The notes: generated by a model not told the origin, from the letters alone. 64,000 nucleotides of DNA from Burkholderiaceae bacterium (GCA_018882785.1 VERI01000002.1:186001-250000); one strand, 5' to 3'. Shown: positions 10,532 through 20,510, counted from the stretch's first letter. Made by a program: numbers and translations.

Positions 10532-11883
10532 TCATTTCCCCGGGATACAAAACTGGCCGCTAGCCGATCCAGATTGATCCTGGCTGACTGAAGTTCAAAC
10601 CGGGCCTGGATAAGATCCGCACGCACCGAGCGCAGCACACGCTGGGCATCTAACACTTCCAAAATACCCCGCTCGCCAAACCGATAGGCTGCCTCAGCAA
10701 CCCGCAATGCAGCCTCTGCCTCTGGTATCGCGCCTCGGCCCAATGCCTCGACCGATGCACGCGCCATCTCATAGGACTTCCAGGCGATCAGGACGCGCTG
10801 ACGCATCTCCAGTGTCGCCCCGTCGAGCCGGGTCTGGGCCCGCGCCCGCTCAGCGCTGGCCTCTGCCACAGGCCCCTGACGCTGATCAAAAATCGGAATC
10901 TGAATACTGGCCCCGGTCATGGTCTGACGAATCTCAGGATCGCGCATCTCAACATAACGAAGCTCGACTCCCGGCAGCCGTCCGGCCTTGGCAAGACTCA
11001 CGTTGGCATCAGCACGCTCCACTAGCGCGCGCAATGCGGCGAGCTCGGGATTCTTCGATACGGCCTTCTGTATGAGTTCATCGAAGACCAGCGGCTGGGC
11101 CTCATCGGAGAGCCTGCCCTGCAGCGACCACCGCTCGGGCAGACGTCCGGCAGCAAGCCGATTAATTGCGATTGCAGCCTGCTCGGCCTTAATAGACGCA
11201 CTGACTTGACGTTGACGGGCGCTGATAATCTCCGCATCGGCCTTGATCAGCTCAAATCGCGGTGCCTCTCCGGTCTCTACTCTGAGCCTGACCCGATCGC
11301 GAATCTGCTCAAGCAGTCGGACAGACTCCTTTGCGGCGAGCTCCTCTTCCAAACGCAAAAGCAACTCGAATGCCTTTGTCCGAACCTCCGCAACCAGATT
11401 ATTTCGAACGAGCTGAAGTTCCTGGCCTGCCGCCTCAGATCCGGCAGAAGCGCCAGAGACTCTCGCACTTCGCAAAAAAGGATTTTCAATCAGCTGGGAA
11501 ACACCCCGGACTTCAACGCGTCCAGAGGCCGCAGTGCTCAGGGGCCGCTGAACATTGTCACCTGAAGAGACCTCGATGCGCGGATTCGGAAACGCACGGG
11601 CTGTACTCACCGAAGCCGCAGCGGCCTCGCGCTGACGGATCGCAGCCAACAAATCGGTGTTGTGCTGAATCACGATCGCTGTGATCTGATCAATGGTCAA
11701 AGACGCACCTGTCCCAAGCTCCGCCGACACCACTGGGAGTGGCCTTACCGCCAGGCTGACGCCAATCAGTAAGAGGCCACACCACCACAACCGTAGGGTC
11801 CGCAGGCGAAGCGTTCGGAGGGAAACAGAAGACATCACACTATCCATAGATATAAGTTTTGTTGATGGACTTCCACCGGGCAC
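10528..11883 (-). CDS. TolC-family outer membrane protein of the RND system
   Basis: Signal-like N-terminus and OEP repeats; overlaps adaptor gene by 4 bp; start could be internal (e.g. MDSVMSS). Confidence 0.9.
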   Translation of the reverse strand: MPGGSPSTKLISMDSVMSSVSLRTLRLRTLRLWWCGLLLIGVSLAVRPLPVVSAELGTGASLTIDQITAIVIQHNTDLLAAIRQREAAAASVSTARAFPNPRIEVSSGDNVQRPLSTAASGRVEVRGVSQLIENPFLRSARVSGASAGSEAAGQELQLVRNNLVAEVRTKAFELLLRLEEELAAKESVRLLEQIRDRVRLRVETGEAPRFELIKADAEIISARQRQVSASIKAEQAAIAINRLAAGRLPERWSLQGRLSDEAQPLVFDELIQKAVSKNPELAALRALVERADANVSLAKAGRLPGVELRYVEMRDPEIRQTMTGASIQIPIFDQRQGPVAEASAERARAQTRLDGATLEMRQRVLIAWKSYEMARASVEALGRGAIPEAEAALRVAEAAYRFGERGILEVLDAQRVLRSVRADLIQARFELQSARINLDRLAASFVSRGNE

Positions 11884-11960
11884 CGTCAGTTCCTTTCGGC
11901 AACAATGAATTACCCAAAAACCCCGTTGACCCTGGGGCCATCAGGAATGAGCGATGCAGG

Positions 11961-12329
11961 CTAAGCGGTCTGAAGCGCGTGGTACTCGAGATCTGCGAGC
12001 GCAATCACCTCCAGTGCCCGCGCATGCGTTGATTCGAGAATCACCGGAGGCGCCACACCGGCCTCGGCAGCCTCGCGCCAGCGTGCGGCACAGAGACACC
12101 ACCGGTCCCCAGGACTCAGCCCGGGAAACAGAAACTCTGGATTGGGCGTTGAGAGGTCGTTGCCCCGGGATTTGGAGAAGGAGAGAAATTGCTCGGTCAT
12201 CTGCGCGCACACCGTGTGACTGCCGTAGTCTTCGGCAGAGGTGTTGCAACAGCCATCCCGAAAAAATCCGGTGACCGGATCAAGACTGCATGGAACGAGG
12301 GGGCCACCCAGTACATTTTTCGCACTCAC
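11961..12329 (-). CDS. DUF2237 family protein
   Basis: NVLGGPLVPCSLDPVTGFFRDGCC...SKSRGNDLSTPNPEFLFPGLSPGDRWCLCAARW pattern. Confidence 0.88.
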   Translation of the reverse strand: MSAKNVLGGPLVPCSLDPVTGFFRDGCCNTSAEDYGSHTVCAQMTEQFLSFSKSRGNDLSTPNPEFLFPGLSPGDRWCLCAARWREAAEAGVAPPVILESTHARALEVIALADLEYHALQTA

Positions 12330-12363
12330 GGTAGACCCTCCTCTTGTGTAGAAACCCGCTAGT

Positions 12364-12954
12364 TTAAGCGAGATCCTTTACCAGTGAGGCACGGGTCTCG
12401 GCTGGCACCGGGTCGAGCACCACCGAGTAGTTCGGATGGTCCACACCCATGGACAGGCCTACGCCGTACTTCAATGCGCCCGCCATATCTTCATCAAGCT
12501 CGAACCGCATGAAGTGCACGGAGGAGGTTTTCTCCTCGTTCTCACGATCAAGATCCTCGTCTGCAATTGCAAACACCTTGTCGCGGCCCTCGACCTGAAC
12601 CCAGACGCGGTCTTCCACACCTTTTAGCTTGGCGAGCTCAACCTTCCGGACTGCGGGATCGGAGTATTCGATCATCATCGTGCATTTAAAGTTTCGGCCG
12701 TCTGGAATGAGCGGGTTATAGGCGTCGAGCTCATCCTGAATCCCTGATTCTTCGAATGTTTTTTCGATTCTCAACATTTCCTGGATCTGATAGCGAATGG
12801 TTTTTTCATCCTCGAAAAAGAGGGTGATGTGCTGGCCAAGGGCGACCTGACGAATCCGCTTGTGTGCAATCACTTCCTGCCGGAACTGATTGCGAATCCG
12901 CGCGTAGTGCTCAAGTGTCCAGAGTGAATCCCGTGAAATCTGTGCCATGTTCAT
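12364..12954 (-). CDS. DUF3501 family protein
   Basis: RIRQVALGQHITLFFEDEKTIRYQIQEMLRIEKTFEESGIQDELDAYNPLIPDG pattern. Confidence 0.88.
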   Translation of the reverse strand: MNMAQISRDSLWTLEHYARIRNQFRQEVIAHKRIRQVALGQHITLFFEDEKTIRYQIQEMLRIEKTFEESGIQDELDAYNPLIPDGRNFKCTMMIEYSDPAVRKVELAKLKGVEDRVWVQVEGRDKVFAIADEDLDRENEEKTSSVHFMRFELDEDMAGALKYGVGLSMGVDHPNYSVVLDPVPAETRASLVKDLA

Positions 12955-12972
12955 TCTCCATCAACTCCTTCA

Positions 12973-14334
12973 TCAATATCCGTAGGCCCGTGCCAATAAC
13001 GACAACGGGTGCGCAACTTTTCCATCGGCCTTGCCGGCCATTCCCTGCTCAATGTGATGCCCCGCAAGCTGGCAGTCCGACGCAACCACATCGGGCTCGC
13101 CCCCTTGGCCACCGTTGGCCTTCGGGTGTTCCGCCATCTGACGGAATACGGGCCTGCCAATTTTCATGGCGATCTCATGAAACTCTTTTTTCACGCCCCA
13201 GGTGCCCGCGTGGCCTGAACAACGCTCGACCGTATTGACGGCAGTGTCCGGCACCATCTCCAGCATCTCGCGTGTCTTTTGGCCAACGTTTTGCACACGC
13301 AGGTGACAGGCGATGTGATACGACACATTGCCGAGCCCCTGCTTGAAATCGGTTTTGAGCAGGCCGTCCTTGTGACGATTCACAAAGTACTCAAACGGAT
13401 CCACCATCGCCGCCTTCACTGCCTGCGCGTCCGGATCATTGGGAAACATCAGTGGTATTTCCTGCTTGAACATCAGCGTGCAAGAAGGAATCGGCGTCAT
13501 GATGGCGTAGCCGTCGCGGGCAAGCCTGGCGAGCACAGGAAGATTTTGTCTGGCCAAGGCCTCTACTGACTCCAGATCTCCGAGCTCGAGCTTGGGCATG
13601 CCACAGCAGGCCTGCTTCTCCACCACGACATAAGGGATGTCGTTGTGCTGGAGGACCTTGATCAGGTCATGGCCAATTCCTGGCTCGTTCCAATTCACAT
13701 AGCAGGTTGAGTAGATCGCCACCTTGCCAGCCGTCTTCGCACCCGCCTTCACCGGCAGACTGGCCGAAGGCCGCGCCGATTTCTCAAAGGAAGTCGGTGC
13801 AAACTCAGGCAGCCAGGCGTCCTTGTGAACACCGATCATCTTTTCACCTAAAGCGCGGGCGGTTTTATTCTGCGATAAGGCATTGACCGCCTGAACAACG
13901 ATAGGAATCGATGCAAGTTTCCCATTTGCAGATGTGTTAGACAGCACCGAATCACGAAACTTCGTCGGGGTGCCTTTCTTGAACTGAATCGCCTTGGCCC
14001 GAAGCATCAGATGCGGAAAATCCAGGTTCCAAGGATGGGGAGGAACGTAGGGGCACTTGGTCATGTAACAGACATCGCAGAGATAGCACTGGTCGACCAC
14101 CTCCCAATACTTCTCTTTCGGCACACCGTCCATCTCGCCAGTCGGACCTTCGTCGATCAGATCGAACAGCCGTGGAAATGAGTTACACAAACTGACACAG
14201 CGGCGACAGCCATGGCATATGTCGAATACCCGCTCCATTTCCTTGAAGCAAGACTCTTCGTCATAGAACTCTTTGTTCTTCCAGTCGATCGGGTGCCGCG
14301 TGGGCGCCTCCAGGGATCCTTCTCTTGTCGACAT
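12973..14334 (-). CDS. heterodisulfide reductase/GlpC-related (Fe-S)-binding protein
   Basis: Two ferredoxin-type Cys clusters (CHGCRRCVSLC; CYLCDVCYMTKCPY) plus ACCGMP and RCSGHAG motifs. Confidence 0.88.
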   Translation of the reverse strand: MSTREGSLEAPTRHPIDWKNKEFYDEESCFKEMERVFDICHGCRRCVSLCNSFPRLFDLIDEGPTGEMDGVPKEKYWEVVDQCYLCDVCYMTKCPYVPPHPWNLDFPHLMLRAKAIQFKKGTPTKFRDSVLSNTSANGKLASIPIVVQAVNALSQNKTARALGEKMIGVHKDAWLPEFAPTSFEKSARPSASLPVKAGAKTAGKVAIYSTCYVNWNEPGIGHDLIKVLQHNDIPYVVVEKQACCGMPKLELGDLESVEALARQNLPVLARLARDGYAIMTPIPSCTLMFKQEIPLMFPNDPDAQAVKAAMVDPFEYFVNRHKDGLLKTDFKQGLGNVSYHIACHLRVQNVGQKTREMLEMVPDTAVNTVERCSGHAGTWGVKKEFHEIAMKIGRPVFRQMAEHPKANGGQGGEPDVVASDCQLAGHHIEQGMAGKADGKVAHPLSLLARAYGY

Positions 14335-14428
14335 CGCTTGACTCTTTCGGTTGGTTGACGGAAAACACCCGCTCCACAGGGCCCCATGTGACCGAGGCCC
14401 TGCAGATCAGATGCTTATGTGCACTGAC

Positions 14429-14851
14429 TTAGGCTGCGAGCGCCTCAAGTGCCTTCTGGAACTTGTTGGCGTGGGACCGCTCAGCCTTCGCAAGGGTCTC
14501 AAACCAATCGGCAATCTCGTCAAACCCTTCGGCTCGGGCATCCTTCGCCATGCCGGGGTACATGTCGGTGTACTCGTGGGTCTCGCCTGCAACCGCTGAC
14601 TTGAGGTTGGAAGCGGAGTCGCCAATCGGCATGTCCGTTGCGGGATCACCCACCTGGGCCAGATAGTCCAGATGGCCGTGTGCATGGCCCGTCTCTCCCT
14701 CTGCGGTCGAGCGGAACAGCGCAGCGACTTCGGTATAGCCCTCGACGTCGGCCTTGTTTGCGAAATACAGGTAACGACGATTGGCCTGGCTCTCACCGGC
14801 GAAGGCATCTTTCAGATGCTGGTGAGTTTTGGTTCCTTTCAGTTGAGGCAT
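14429..14851 (-). CDS. rubrerythrin family protein without rubredoxin domain
   Basis: Di-iron motifs [43 protein letters not shown]; no CxxC rubredoxin domain. Confidence 0.93.
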   Translation of the reverse strand: MPQLKGTKTHQHLKDAFAGESQANRRYLYFANKADVEGYTEVAALFRSTAEGETGHAHGHLDYLAQVGDPATDMPIGDSASNLKSAVAGETHEYTDMYPGMAKDARAEGFDEIADWFETLAKAERSHANKFQKALEALAA

Positions 14852-14968
14852 GCGAACTTCTCCTTTTGATTAACAAAAACGCAACGGGAACTGCACCGGT
14901 GCCCCCGACCGCCCTTCCCAACGGGGGAAGAGGATCAGCGAACAAGGTGCATCCTAGGGCCCCCGATT

Positions 14969-15024
14969 AGACGTGTCCAATTGAAAGTTTCTTTATCATT
15001 GATAAAAACAATCAATGGACGTCT
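14969..15024. promoter_or_regulatory. Nested dyad symmetry in the divergent rubrerythrin/amidase intergenic region (candidate operator)
   Basis: Perfect inverted repeat CATTGAT-N7-ATCAATG (14997-15017), flanked by imperfect arms AGACGtgTCCAattg / caaTGGACGTCT. Confidence 0.45.
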
Positions 15025-15086
15025 AGGGCAGGTGGTGGACAAACTAACCCGGAAAGATGCTAGGGAGACCCCCTAAAATGTGGTCT

Positions 15087-16622
15087 ATGACCAAGGCCAA
15101 ACAACCCCCTTCACGGACCCCAAAAGCCCATCCATTGGCCTCTCCACTTGGCCTTCCAACGGTCGGGGACACCCGACGTAGTCTGGTTTCCGGCGAAATG
15201 TCCTGCCGAGACGTCCTTCAGCAGCACTGCGATGTGATCAGCGCCCTGAACCCCGAACTAAATGCCCTGCCCACGCTGTGCCTGGAGCGGGCTGATGCCG
15301 AAGCCCGGCAATTAGACAAAGTGCTGGTGGCCCAACGCCAGGGCAAGACAACCACCCCCGTCGGACCCCTGACGGGAATGCCCTACTGCGCCAAGGATAT
15401 GTTTGATACAGAGGGGGTGCGGACCACCTATGGCAGCCCCCTTTTTGCCGGCCAGATCCCAACGCGAGACGCCGAAATCGTCCGTCGAATTCGCCAGTCG
15501 GGAGCCCTCCTGCTCGGAAAATCCAACACCCCCGAGTTTGCGGCTGGCTCACAGACCTTCAATCGCGTATTCGGTGCAACCCGCAACCCATGGAATCCGC
15601 AGCTCACCTGCGGTGGCTCCACGGGCGGTGGTGCGGTGGCCCTGGCTACTGGCATGGTGATCCTGGCGGACGGATCTGACCTGGCGGCATCGCTGCGTAA
15701 CCCGGCAAGCTTCTGCGCGGTCGCGGGACTGCGGCCATCGAGCCATCTCGAGCCGCGTCTGCAGACCGGATCATCACCCTTTAACACCCTGAGCATGGTG
15801 GGGCCGATGGCCCGAAGCGTTGCCGATCTGCGTGAACTCTTTCTCGCAATCTTTGACCCATCGGGCTGCGCGCCCACGCGCACGCTGGCCGACTGGCAGG
15901 CCATGCGCGAGGCCCAGGCGAAGGCCCGGCGGAGCGCCCAACGACAAGGCCGTGCAAAAAAGATCCGTCTCGGCTGGTCGCCCAACTGGGGCGGCCTTCC
16001 CGTGCAAGACGCGGTGAACGGCCAGATGTCTGCCTGCGCGGATCAACTCTCCGCATCCGGGGTCACGCTTGTGACCGCATTTCCATCACTTCCCGATACG
16101 CGCGAAGCATTTCTTACGCTTCGCGGACTATTTTTTGTTGCTGAATTTGGCGATCTGTATACACATCATCGCGACGCGCTAAAAGACACCATCATCTGGA
16201 ATATTGAGCAAGGACTAAAACTATCCGCCTCAGATATCGCGAAAGCCGAGCGGATCCGTGCAGCCACCCGCGCATGCCTGGAGGACTTCATGCGCACCCA
16301 CGAACTGGACGCCATCGCCGGCCCCACCAATCAGGTGCTCCCTTTTGACCTGGAGACTCCGTATATCCAGGAAATCGATGGGCATCCACTGGCCACTTAC
16401 ATCGACTGGCTTGCCTCGAACTTCATATTCTCTGTCGCGGGACTGCCCGCAATGTCGTTGCCAGGTGGTTTTGCGCGTGACCCGAAAACCGCATCGATGC
16501 TACCGGTTGGGCTTCAGCTCATCGGCCGCTGGTCTGATGACATTGCACTCATGGATATCGCAGAGATAATAGAGGCCCATCTGTTGCTATTAAATGCGGG
16601 ATTCACTCCACCGAACTGCTAA
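15087..16622 (+). CDS. amidase signature family protein with variant signature
   Basis: MPYCAKDMF (catalytic Lys), CGGSTGGGAVALATG, DGSDLAASLRNPASFC; start ATG 15087 or 15057. Confidence 0.9.
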   Translation: MTKAKQPPSRTPKAHPLASPLGLPTVGDTRRSLVSGEMSCRDVLQQHCDVISALNPELNALPTLCLERADAEARQLDKVLVAQRQGKTTTPVGPLTGMPYCAKDMFDTEGVRTTYGSPLFAGQIPTRDAEIVRRIRQSGALLLGKSNTPEFAAGSQTFNRVFGATRNPWNPQLTCGGSTGGGAVALATGMVILADGSDLAASLRNPASFCAVAGLRPSSHLEPRLQTGSSPFNTLSMVGPMARSVADLRELFLAIFDPSGCAPTRTLADWQAMREAQAKARRSAQRQGRAKKIRLGWSPNWGGLPVQDAVNGQMSACADQLSASGVTLVTAFPSLPDTREAFLTLRGLFFVAEFGDLYTHHRDALKDTIIWNIEQGLKLSASDIAKAERIRAATRACLEDFMRTHELDAIAGPTNQVLPFDLETPYIQEIDGHPLATYIDWLASNFIFSVAGLPAMSLPGGFARDPKTASMLPVGLQLIGRWSDDIALMDIAEIIEAHLLLLNAGFTPPNC

Positions 16623-16668
16623 TACCAGATCTACGATCACCAATCCGCAAATCCAATAACACCCCGTC

Positions 16669-17352
16669 ATGAGCAGCACAATGTCCAACCCCCAGCGGCT
16701 TGCTAACCTGAGAAAAGATTATGCGCAGGCCGCACTCGATGTGGCCGATGTTGCCGCCGACCCGGTGATTCAATTTGAACAGTGGTTCCAGGAGGCCATG
16801 CGTGCAGAGGTGCTGGAGCCCAATGCCATGACCTTATGCACGGTGGATCCCAATGGGCGGCCATCGGGAAGAATCGTTCTGATCAAGGGTATTGATCAGA
16901 ACGGCATCAGCTTCTTTACGAACTATCAGAGCAGAAAAGGACAAGCCCTGGCTGCACACCCCTTTGCCAGTCTGGTGTTTTTCTGGCCCGAACTGGAGCG
17001 TCAGGTCCGCATCGATGGCAGCGTGGAAAAACTGCCCGACACCGAATCCGAGGAATATTTCCGCTCCCGGCCCCTGCCGAGCCGCCTGGGTGCCTGGGCC
17101 TCACCCCAAAGCGAAGTAATTCCCAACCGTGAGTGGCTTGAGGTTCGGCAGCAGAATCTGCAGGAGGCCTTCCCTGCAGAGTCATCCCTTGATCCGCCAC
17201 GGCCTGCCCATTGGGGTGGCTATCAGCTCTGCCCAGATGAATTCGAATTCTGGCAAGGCCGCCCGTCACGACTGCACGACCGCATTCGATATCGGCGCAC
17301 CAAGGAATGGTCAAAGCCCGCGACGTGGCTGATTGAACGCCTGGCACCCTGA
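16669..17352 (+). CDS. pdxH: pyridoxamine 5'-phosphate oxidase
   Basis: [73 protein letters not shown], terminal RLAP. Confidence 0.97.
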   Translation: MSSTMSNPQRLANLRKDYAQAALDVADVAADPVIQFEQWFQEAMRAEVLEPNAMTLCTVDPNGRPSGRIVLIKGIDQNGISFFTNYQSRKGQALAAHPFASLVFFWPELERQVRIDGSVEKLPDTESEEYFRSRPLPSRLGAWASPQSEVIPNREWLEVRQQNLQEAFPAESSLDPPRPAHWGGYQLCPDEFEFWQGRPSRLHDRIRYRRTKEWSKPATWLIERLAP

Positions 17353-17357
17353 GCCAA

Positions 17358-17383
17358 CTGCAGCACCAGACTGCAGCACCAGA
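17358..17383. repeat. Perfect 13-bp tandem duplication (CTGCAGCACCAGA x2)
   Basis: Read directly; six bases after the pdxH stop codon. Confidence 0.9.
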
Positions 17384-17439
17384 CGAGGCTGGCTGAACCA
17401 CAGGACCACAGCCCGCGCTGGCGGTTTAAAACGATGTCC

Positions 17440-18012
17440 TCAGGCCTGAAGTGCGCTGAATTCCGCTTTCGCCTTTGCGACTTTGGGCGCCACGACAAAC
17501 ATGCAATAGCCCTGGCCCGGATGTCGACGAAAATAATCATGATGCTCAGGCTCGGCCGGCCAGAACACATGCTCAGTTGCCTGCGAAGGGGCGCCCGTCG
17601 CAACATCAAAGGCTGCAGCCAACTGCGTGACAATAGGATTTGAAAATGACGGTCGCATCGTGTGGATCATCTGCTCCGAGGCAGTCATCTGATCTGCATT
17701 CAGTGCGAAGATTACCGATCGATACTGCGGACCAACGTCATTGCCCTGTCGATCACGCGTTGTCGGATCGTGAATCGCGAAAAATACGGTTAACAGGGTG
17801 GGGTAATCAATCACTGCCGGATCGAACTCGATACGCACCACCTCCGCATGACCTGTGTTCTTGCCGCAGACCTGCTCATAGCTGGGCCTGGCGACATGGC
17901 CACCCATATAGCCCGACATCACGGCTGTGACACCCCGAAGCCCCTGAAAAACCGCCTCCAGGCACCAAAAACATCCACCGCCGAAAATTGCACTCTGTCG
18001 ACCTGACATCAA
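17440..18012 (-). CDS. msrA: peptide-methionine (S)-S-oxide reductase
   Basis: GGGCFWCLEAVFQGLRGV, GYMGGH, YEQVCGKNTGHAEVVRIEFDP. Confidence 0.97.
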   Translation of the reverse strand: MMSGRQSAIFGGGCFWCLEAVFQGLRGVTAVMSGYMGGHVARPSYEQVCGKNTGHAEVVRIEFDPAVIDYPTLLTVFFAIHDPTTRDRQGNDVGPQYRSVIFALNADQMTASEQMIHTMRPSFSNPIVTQLAAAFDVATGAPSQATEHVFWPAEPEHHDYFRRHPGQGYCMFVVAPKVAKAKAEFSALQA

Positions 18013-18155
18013 ACACCTCTTTCAAACGAATTTCGGATCCTGAACAGTCCCGCCTAAAAATTGACGTATCCTGAAGTCTCGCGCGGAAAAACCAGTATCG
18101 TCGCTGCAACGGTCCGGCCCGCGCTTTTACCCATTAATCATGTATCGAGTTTGCC

Positions 18156-19214
18156 ATGAACGCCGCAACCCCCCTACCGCTGCCTCTCCAAAAGACCCCA
18201 CGTCTCGGAGGCATCGCCGCCCTGATGACCGCTGGCCTGATCAGCCTATGGATGGCGATTACGTGCACGAGCGTCTCTGCCCAGCCATTGGATGCCGTAT
18301 CCCCACTGATAACGCCGCAGGCCTTGAAGGTGTTGATTGATAAAAAAGCCAACCTGCTTATTCTCGATATTCGGGAACTGATGCAAGGCGATGGAAAAAC
18401 ACCGAACTACGATGCCGGCCATATTCCCGGCGCCATTGCTGCCCCCTACTCATCGATCCGCGGCCCGGAGAAAAATCCCGGTGAAGTGCTCTCCGACGGG
18501 GAATTCACGCGACTATTTCAGGGCTGGGGTGTCACCCCCGATGCACACATCATCATTGCACCTGTGGGATCAGATGCAAGTGATTTCGGTGGTGCTGCAC
18601 GGCTGTTCTGGACGTTTCATCTTGCCGGTCTGAAAAGGGTCTCCATCCTGGAGGGCGGACTCGGCGCCTGGGGGGCGCTGGGCTATCCTCTGGAAACGAA
18701 AAAAGCCTCGATTACGCCCAGCAACATCACAATCAAGCTTGACCGTAGCCAGATCGTCACGACCCGCGACATTGAACAGCTGTTGAAATCAAAAACCAGT
18801 AACGCGAAAAAATTTGTGCTCAACGACTCACGACCTGAGGACTACTTTCTCGGAGAAGACAAACACTCCTCCGCCCCGCGGGCCGGCACACTGCCAGGCG
18901 CAAAGCATCTCGATCACGAGGAGTGGTTTCAGATCAACACCAGCAGGCTTCAGCCCAAGGTCCAGCTCGAATCCATCGCGAAAGGTGCTGGCCTGATCGG
19001 AGACGACGACGTGATCACCTTCTGTAATACAGGCCACTGGAGCGCAACAACCTGGTTTGTAATGACCCAGCTCCTCGGCAAGCAGAATGTGCGGCTCTAC
19101 CCGGAGTCGACTGTGGGCTGGTCCAAAAGCCGTAATCCGATGGATAACGAACCCTCCCGCGCTTCGGTACTCAAGCAGCAGCTCAAGGACTCGATCGACA
19201 ATTTAAAGAAATAA
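18156..19214 (+). CDS. tandem-domain rhodanese-like sulfurtransferase
   Basis: Two rhodanese domains; only the second has an active-site-like Cys loop (FCNTGHWSATTWF); followed at once by a YeeE gene. Confidence 0.9.
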   Translation: MNAATPLPLPLQKTPRLGGIAALMTAGLISLWMAITCTSVSAQPLDAVSPLITPQALKVLIDKKANLLILDIRELMQGDGKTPNYDAGHIPGAIAAPYSSIRGPEKNPGEVLSDGEFTRLFQGWGVTPDAHIIIAPVGSDASDFGGAARLFWTFHLAGLKRVSILEGGLGAWGALGYPLETKKASITPSNITIKLDRSQIVTTRDIEQLLKSKTSNAKKFVLNDSRPEDYFLGEDKHSSAPRAGTLPGAKHLDHEEWFQINTSRLQPKVQLESIAKGAGLIGDDDVITFCNTGHWSATTWFVMTQLLGKQNVRLYPESTVGWSKSRNPMDNEPSRASVLKQQLKDSIDNLKK

Positions 19215-20351
19215 ATGCGACGTCTGCTGCTCATCCTGCCAGCCGTTCTCGGATGGCTCGCCATCACCTGGTTCGCCGGAATCCGCTCCGGACTGCTGCT
19301 ATTGCTGGGATTGGGATTTGGTGCGGCCCTGAGCGGTGCACGATTCGGATTCACGACAGGCTGGAGAAACCTGATCACACAGCGTGATCCGTGGGGCATG
19401 GTGGGCCAGATGGTCCTGGTCGCACTCTGCGCCCTGCTGGCCTTTCCACTGCTTCACAATTTTCAAGATGAAATCGTGGGTGCGGTTGCACCGATTACCT
19501 GGAGCCTCGTGATTGGCGCCCTCGTGTTTGGCTTTTCCATGCAACTGGCCGATGGCTGCGGATCGGGCACGATGTATAAGGCGGGCGCCTCCTCACCAAC
19601 GTCGTGGGCAGCCCTTCCCGGATTCATCACCGGTAGTTTTCTCGGTGCCTCGCATTTATCCGCATGGACCCATCTGGGCGGCCCACTGGAATTTATTGAT
19701 GGTGCTTCATCGAAACAGCCAACGGATCTGATCGAGATATTCGGAATACAGTCCGCACTGCTCATCACCCTTGGCCTATGCGTGGCCGTCGCAGTCATCA
19801 GCATCGCCGTTTCCGCCCGTGAACATCGGACCAAAGCCCAACAGCTTCCGTCGATCGCACCGCGGTGGCTGTGGGGTGCAATCGCAATTGCCGTGCTGTA
19901 TGCGCTTCATCTGATCGTCGCCGGGCAGCCATGGGGCGTGGTGTACGGCCTTGGACTCTGGGGAGCCAAGGCATTTAGTGCGCTCGGCCTGGATCTCAGT
20001 GCAGATGCGTTCTGGGGTATCGCTCCGCATGCCGATCGGCTGATCGAGCCCGTGCTCTGGGATGTCACATCGGTCACGAATATTGGTTTGCTCTACGGTG
20101 CCCTGATCGCCGACCGATGGCATCAGCCCAAATCCGTGGCAACCCCTTGGCCTTCAGCATCTCAGCTCGTTATTGGCGTTCTGGCAGGCCTGGCCATGGG
20201 ATATAGCTCGCGGCTGGCCTTTGGCTGCAACGTCGGTGCATATCTGGGGGGCATTGCATCCGCAAGCCTGCATGGCTGGGTCTGGTTTGCCTTCGCATTT
20301 ATCGGTTCTATCTTCGGCGTGCGCGCACGCATTCGGGCAAACATCGTATGA
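19215..20351 (+). CDS. YeeE/YedE family (thio)sulfur transporter
   Basis: Multi-TM; conserved Cys motifs LADGCGSGTMYKAG and LAFGCNVGAYLGGIAS. Confidence 0.93.
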   Translation: MRRLLLILPAVLGWLAITWFAGIRSGLLLLLGLGFGAALSGARFGFTTGWRNLITQRDPWGMVGQMVLVALCALLAFPLLHNFQDEIVGAVAPITWSLVIGALVFGFSMQLADGCGSGTMYKAGASSPTSWAALPGFITGSFLGASHLSAWTHLGGPLEFIDGASSKQPTDLIEIFGIQSALLITLGLCVAVAVISIAVSAREHRTKAQQLPSIAPRWLWGAIAIAVLYALHLIVAGQPWGVVYGLGLWGAKAFSALGLDLSADAFWGIAPHADRLIEPVLWDVTSVTNIGLLYGALIADRWHQPKSVATPWPSASQLVIGVLAGLAMGYSSRLAFGCNVGAYLGGIASASLHGWVWFAFAFIGSIFGVRARIRANIV

Positions 20352-20500
20352 CCCGCGGCGTCATCCTATTTTGGTCGATCGCGATTGCACTGATTGCGCT
20401 GGATCAGCGCTACAGTCCGGTCGCCTTTCGGGTGGAGCCCCCTGCCCTGGCCATCGGCAGCGGCGAAATTTCAAGCAGCGGACACTGCTCAGGCCGTTAA
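20348..20500 (+). CDS. small single-TM protein (50 aa) overlapping the yeeE stop codon
   Basis: ATGA overlap with yeeE; translation MTRGVILFWSIAIALIALDQRYSPVAFRVEPPALAIGSGEISSSGHCSGR*; one hydrophobic N-terminal segment; absent from ORF track because it is short. Confidence 0.55.
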   Translation: MTRGVILFWSIAIALIALDQRYSPVAFRVEPPALAIGSGEISSSGHCSGR

Positions 20501-20510
20501 GTCGCGCTTC

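Noticed and set aside
11941-12249. ORFs antisense to the DUF2237 gene (11941-12249 minus, other frame; 11954-12274 plus)
   Set aside because: Alternative frames over a recognisable DUF2237 gene; no domain signal.
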